Positions 40,996-44,265 of a DNA stretch of 44,265 nucleotides are shown one piece after another (position 1 is the stretch's first letter; every line of letters begins with the position of its first letter). This DNA comes from a virus. Under the pieces are notes generated by a model. It made no database searches. It saw only the letters and a list, made by a program, of their open reading frames with translations, and was not told where the DNA came from. The stretch covers positions 1 to 44,265 of IMG/VR virus record IMGVR_UViG_3300028733_000005; one strand, 5' to 3'. A program made the translations under genes and the position numbers.

Positions 40996-41979
40996 TTAGT
41001 TGATATTCGTACCAGAGACTGTACCAGTAGCCACAATGTTACCCGTCGTGATAATGTTGCCATTACCAGTAAGAGTACCAGTGAATTTACCACCACCGCC
41101 CATGTTGGACATACCTGTCACAGACAGCCCAGCCATCATTGCAGCAGCTCCACTAACTGTAGCAGTCCCATTAATGGTTGTAGGACCATTGATGGTGTTA
41201 CTACTTCCAGTAACGGTATTGCTGCTACCAGAGACTATGCTGGTAGAACCACCGGCCTTAGAATCAAAGTTGCTACCTGCTTCAAAACTGATGTTACCTC
41301 CTGCTGTGAACTTCATATCTTGCACAGCATGAACATGAACATTCTCAGCCTTGATATTGGCAAACGATCCATCCATGTTCTGCAATGTGAACTCGTGTGT
41401 TTGAGAGTTCATATTGATGAAGTTACCGATATCATCCTGGATCTGAAGAAAGCCTTGATCCGTATTGAGCTGGATATCGTAGCCAAATGGTTCACCATTC
41501 GCTACTGTGGTATGGATGTGGATGTGCTTTTTGTGGGTTGACACTTCTATGTAGTAGAAGTTATCATCATCCACATTAGCGCTCTCATCCTTAGTACCAC
41601 TGAAACCCCAGATAACTGTCTCCAGCTTACGAAGCTTAGAACCTATTCCTCTGGTAGTCCAGTAGTACTTATCGGTATCAGCAAACTGATAGACGTCTAC
41701 TTTCTCACCACGGCGTACGTCAGGGGCTGTGAGACGTTGAGAGTCGCCGATAGGTAACCACTTAGCTTTGACGCTCAAAGACGTCGTGGTGCTCGTTTGA
41801 TAGGCCTTGCCATCGGCATCCTGCGATGAATTGATCTTGGTTTCTGCATTGTCGGTGATTTCGCCATCCATCATGGGGAACTGTTCCGTCAATGTTACCT
41901 CGATCTCCATGGAATCAAGAGGCTTGTTGGCAGCCACGATACCGATGGAGACCGGCGTCAACTGACTCATTTTAGGCAT
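40996..41979 (-). CDS. Baseplate central spike (gp5/VgrG-like)
   Basis: 327 aa. ATG at 41979 with AGGTGG about 9 nt upstream. The N-terminal 120 residues are strand-rich and end in an OB-fold-like part (PDVRRGEKVDVYQFADTDKY). From about residue 145 come short alternating strands of a triple-stranded beta prism: YIEVSTHKKHIHIHTT, GFLQIQDDIGNFINMNS, DMKFTAGGNISFEAGSNF, then Gly/Thr/Asn-rich repeats (GSSNTVTGSSNTINGPTTIN) to the end. This is the layout of the gp5 C-terminal spike and T6SS VgrG proteins that pierce the outer membrane. HIHIH could bind metal. No separate PAAR tip or lysozyme domain is seen. Confidence 0.72.
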   Translation of the reverse strand: MPKMSQLTPVSIGIVAANKPLDSMEIEVTLTEQFPMMDGEITDNAETKINSSQDADGKAYQTSTTTSLSVKAKWLPIGDSQRLTAPDVRRGEKVDVYQFADTDKYYWTTRGIGSKLRKLETVIWGFSGTKDESANVDDDNFYYIEVSTHKKHIHIHTTVANGEPFGYDIQLNTDQGFLQIQDDIGNFINMNSQTHEFTLQNMDGSFANIKAENVHVHAVQDMKFTAGGNISFEAGSNFDSKAGGSTSIVSGSSNTVTGSSNTINGPTTINGTATVSGAAAMMAGLSVTGMSNMGGGGKFTGTLTGNGNIITTGNIVATGTVSGTNIN

Positions 41980-42033
41980 TTTATATATCCACCTATTCTT
42001 TATGATAGGACATTAGAGGTATTGGGGAGCATC
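41980..42033. promoter_or_regulatory. Divergent 54-bp gap, spike gene and SbcC-like gene
   Basis: Holds both ribosome sites: AGGTGG for the leftward gene and GGGGAG for the rightward one. TATATATCC (about 41982-41990) is AT-rich. A TATG at 42001-42004 reading rightward is a candidate late promoter core, 33 nt before the start at 42034. No promoter of bacterial type is evident. Confidence 0.35.
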
Positions 42034-44265
42034 ATGAAATTATTGAGTATCGAACTCTCAGGATACGAGAGAATGGCAATCAGTGGTTCGACTAAGATCA
42101 AGATTGATTTCAGTCAACCCTACCAACTCATCCTGGGTAAAAATGGTTCTGGTAAGTCGTCTCTTCTGGAAGAGCTCTCACCGCTTCCTGCTCACCAGTC
42201 AAACTATTCGAAAGGCGGATACAAAATTGTTGTGATTGAACATCGCGGCAAGACGTATCGACTGGAGAGCAGGTTTGGTAAAGATATCAAGCACTTCTTT
42301 ATTACTGAGGATGAAGAGAACCTCAATGAAGGCGGCACTGTCACGGTTCAGCGTGAGTTGGTGAAGCAGCACTTTGGTATCACGCCTGAGATCCACAAAC
42401 TGCTATCAGGCCTTGATCCGTTCACGGAGATGGATACGGGTAAGCGTCGTGAGTGGTTTACCAAGCTATCTGTGGCTGACTACACATACGCAGTCACTCT
42501 TTACAATCGCATTAAGGATTCTCACAGGGACACACTGGGTGCATTGAAGATTGCAAAGAACAGGCTGGTGGCTGAAACCAACAAGACTGCTAAGCCGGAG
42601 GATATCGAAAAGCTCGAAGCTGAAGTCGTCAGCATCAACAACGAGCTTCGACTGCTCTATGAGAACAAGAGTATCGACCACGGCGATTACAATGAGTTGC
42701 TTGGTGCAGAAGCTACTCTCAGTGAGAAGATCGAAAAGATCATCGCATACATTGCAGACACTGCTGCGAGCTTTGCTAAAACCAGGTTGTTTACTAACAT
42801 TGGTGAAGCTGAGCAAATGTACGCCAGGCTTGAAGAAGCGCAGGTTATTCTCAAGACGAAGATCAAGGAAGCAGTTGAGCGTATTGAAGAGATGCGTTCT
42901 GAACACCGTAGGGCAATGAGTGCATCGGCTACAAATGTGGGGGATTTGCAAACCCGCAGTGAAGCACTTAAGAAGTTGATCGCTTCCACTCTGAGCTCAC
43001 GGGTAATCAGTATCCCATTTGATTCCGGTATTGCTGATGCCAAGCAAAGACTGGATGCATTTGACCAGATGCACGATGGCTTCTTGGAATACTCTTCTCG
43101 ATTGATTGCTGACCCTGACCGGACAGCTACATCCGAGGTTGAGCGTGCTCTTGTCGAGAAGATGGCTGCTCGAGACCTCACGAGCAAGATGATCCTTGAC
43201 GATGAACGAAAAGTCAAAGATCAGATCCTGCATATGGAACATCAAAAAGATGGTGGTGAGACTGAATGCCCGAAATGTGCACACAGATGGATTCCTGGCT
43301 ATTCTGCCAAGACATACGAGGATGCCAAGATCAAGCTCTCTTCAATCCTTGCTGCAAAAGAGAAGATTGGAACTGAGATCAACTCTATCCGCACTGAGCA
43401 TAATCGCGTTACAGCCATCCTGTTCGCTCAAAGTGAGATCAATAGGTACATGCAGGCATGGCCTAACTTCGGGCCGTTCTGGAAGTATCTGTCGGCCAAG
43501 AATGTGTATCGCAACGATCCTCAATCTATCGGATCTGAACTGCAGCATTTGAGGCATGACCTCTGGCTCGAATGTGAAGCAAGAGAGCATGAGATTCATC
43601 TTGAGAAAATCAGCGCTGAGCTGGCTATCATTGCTAACTCCGACCTGCAAAACACGACGCAGGTTATCAAGAAGCATGATGAACTTGAAGACCGCATCTC
43701 CAACCTCACTCAGGATTTGGTTGCTGTTCAGGATAAGCTCAAGCGTTACAAGTTCTATATCGAAAGTTGGTATGGAACTCAAAAGGCTTTGGAGGAAGCT
43801 GTAGCGATCTGTACTGAACGTGAGAAGAATGTGGATGAAACTATCCACTCGATACGTCAGACGATCATTGAGGGCTGTATTAAGCGTCACCAGATCACTC
43901 TGGGTATGAAAGAGAAAGAGCTCAACGATATCAGAATGCAAGCTGGTATTGTCAGAGATCTTCAGAGACAGATTGAAGGTCTCACCAGCAAAGTCGAAGA
44001 GTTCAAAGCCGTGCTGGCGGCTCTTTCTCCCACAGAAGGTTTGATCGCTGAAGGGATGTTGGGGTTCATAAAAGTTTTTGTAGCAAAGATGAACCATCTT
44101 ATAGGAAAGACATGGAGTTATCCGCTTGAGGTAGTACCATGTGGATTGAACAGTGAAGGTAGTGTGGATCTTGATTACAAGTTTCCGCTTATTTCAGAAG
44201 CCAGCAATAGACCCGTTCCTGACGTAGTTGTCGGTAGTCGCGGAATGAAAGAGATCGTCAATCTC
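42034..44265 (+). CDS. SbcC/Rad50/gp46-like exonuclease subunit, truncated by window end
   Basis: Open to the window end (744 codons). ATG at 42034, GGGGAG 4-6 nt upstream. Residues 1-60 hold the Walker A loop (LGKNGSGKSSLLEEL, G35-S42). Long coiled-coil arms follow. A zinc-hook CPKC (Cys412, Cys415) sits at their tip. A second set of arms runs to about residue 670, followed by the start of the C-terminal ATPase half with SRGMKEIVNL, the region of the ABC signature. Such proteins work with an SbcD/gp47 nuclease to process DNA ends in recombination and replication. The partner is not in the window. The distal Walker B and D-loop lie beyond the end. Confidence 0.87.
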   Translation, partial: MKLLSIELSGYERMAISGSTKIKIDFSQPYQLILGKNGSGKSSLLEELSPLPAHQSNYSKGGYKIVVIEHRGKTYRLESRFGKDIKHFFITEDEENLNEGGTVTVQRELVKQHFGITPEIHKLLSGLDPFTEMDTGKRREWFTKLSVADYTYAVTLYNRIKDSHRDTLGALKIAKNRLVAETNKTAKPEDIEKLEAEVVSINNELRLLYENKSIDHGDYNELLGAEATLSEKIEKIIAYIADTAASFAKTRLFTNIGEAEQMYARLEEAQVILKTKIKEAVERIEEMRSEHRRAMSASATNVGDLQTRSEALKKLIASTLSSRVISIPFDSGIADAKQRLDAFDQMHDGFLEYSSRLIADPDRTATSEVERALVEKMAARDLTSKMILDDERKVKDQILHMEHQKDGGETECPKCAHRWIPGYSAKTYEDAKIKLSSILAAKEKIGTEINSIRTEHNRVTAILFAQSEINRYMQAWPNFGPFWKYLSAKNVYRNDPQSIGSELQHLRHDLWLECEAREHEIHLEKISAELAIIANSDLQNTTQVIKKHDELEDRISNLTQDLVAVQDKLKRYKFYIESWYGTQKALEEAVAICTEREKNVDETIHSIRQTIIEGCIKRHQITLGMKEKELNDIRMQAGIVRDLQRQIEGLTSKVEEFKAVLAALSPTEGLIAEGMLGFIKVFVAKMNHLIGKTWSYPLEVVPCGLNSEGSVDLDYKFPLISEASNRPVPDVVVGSRGMKEIVNL

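Noticed and set aside
1-44265. tRNA genes, CRISPR arrays, insertion sequences
   Set aside because: No cloverleaf with TTCGAATC-type arms, no regularly spaced repeats, and no transposase or terminal inverted repeats were seen. A tRNAscan run could still find a degenerate tRNA.

Overview
The window is a dense slice of a large tailed-phage genome of the phiKZ-like (Chimalliviridae, jumbo phage) type. The diagnostic genes are a split multisubunit RNA polymerase, a prohead protease and a giant tail protein with a lytic transglycosylase domain. The polymerase pieces are a beta N-terminal part at 10571-14863, a beta' N-terminal part with a DFDGD active site at 14866-16488, and a beta C-terminal part at 30100-30774. 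The order protease - two virion proteins - beta - beta' - giant tail protein, and further right beta C-terminus - RecA-like ATPase - head-type protein - RNase H, matches what I remember of phiKZ genes 175-181 and 149-155, and of Salmonella phage SPN3US. That comparison is from memory. The host cannot be read from the sequence. A relative infecting Enterobacterales is a guess from base composition and the SPN3US-like gene sizes.

Layout. 1-400 has no gene and carries three hairpins. 401-7125 is a leftward run of small unknown genes; at least the first five look like divergent tandem paralogs, and the run ends in a possible AP2-like DNA-binding protein. 7330-16488 is a leftward virion block: protease, virion proteins and the virion RNA polymerase subunits. 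At 16489-16499 transcription diverges across only 11 bp into the 2335-aa tail lytic protein and a 636-aa membrane-containing virion protein (to 25523). 25578-28727 is leftward again, with a Ser/Thr/Ala-rich virion protein and a NADAR-like protein. 28793-29320 (+) overlaps the 3' end of the leftward gene 29160-30083 antisense. 30100-33431 (leftward) holds the beta C-terminal subunit and a small-gene cluster with a second NADAR-like protein and a SLOG(DUF2493)-DUF488 fusion. 33479-38878 holds a RecA/UvsX-like ATPase, a rightward head-type protein, RNase H and a probable spanin pair. 38966-41979 has two rightward virion-type genes facing a leftward gp5/VgrG-like spike. 42034 to the window end is the start of an SbcC/gp46-like exonuclease subunit with a zinc hook.

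How the parts fit. The beta and beta' fragments would form the virion-packaged polymerase that transcribes early genes after injection; the beta' C-terminal half must lie outside the window. The protease matures head proteins, the giant tail protein and spike breach the envelope, and the spanins finish lysis. RNase H, the RecA-like ATPase and the SbcC-like protein serve DNA replication and recombination. The NADAR-like and SLOG-DUF488 genes suggest handling of NAD or ADP-ribose derivatives, possibly as counter-defence.

A striking genome-wide feature is that most transcription-unit ends carry a long, near-perfect palindrome, 3-14 nt past the stop codon in most cases, usually without a U-tract. 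Most genes have a clear Shine-Dalgarno sequence, and several use GTG starts. I saw no tRNA, rRNA, CRISPR array or insertion sequence.
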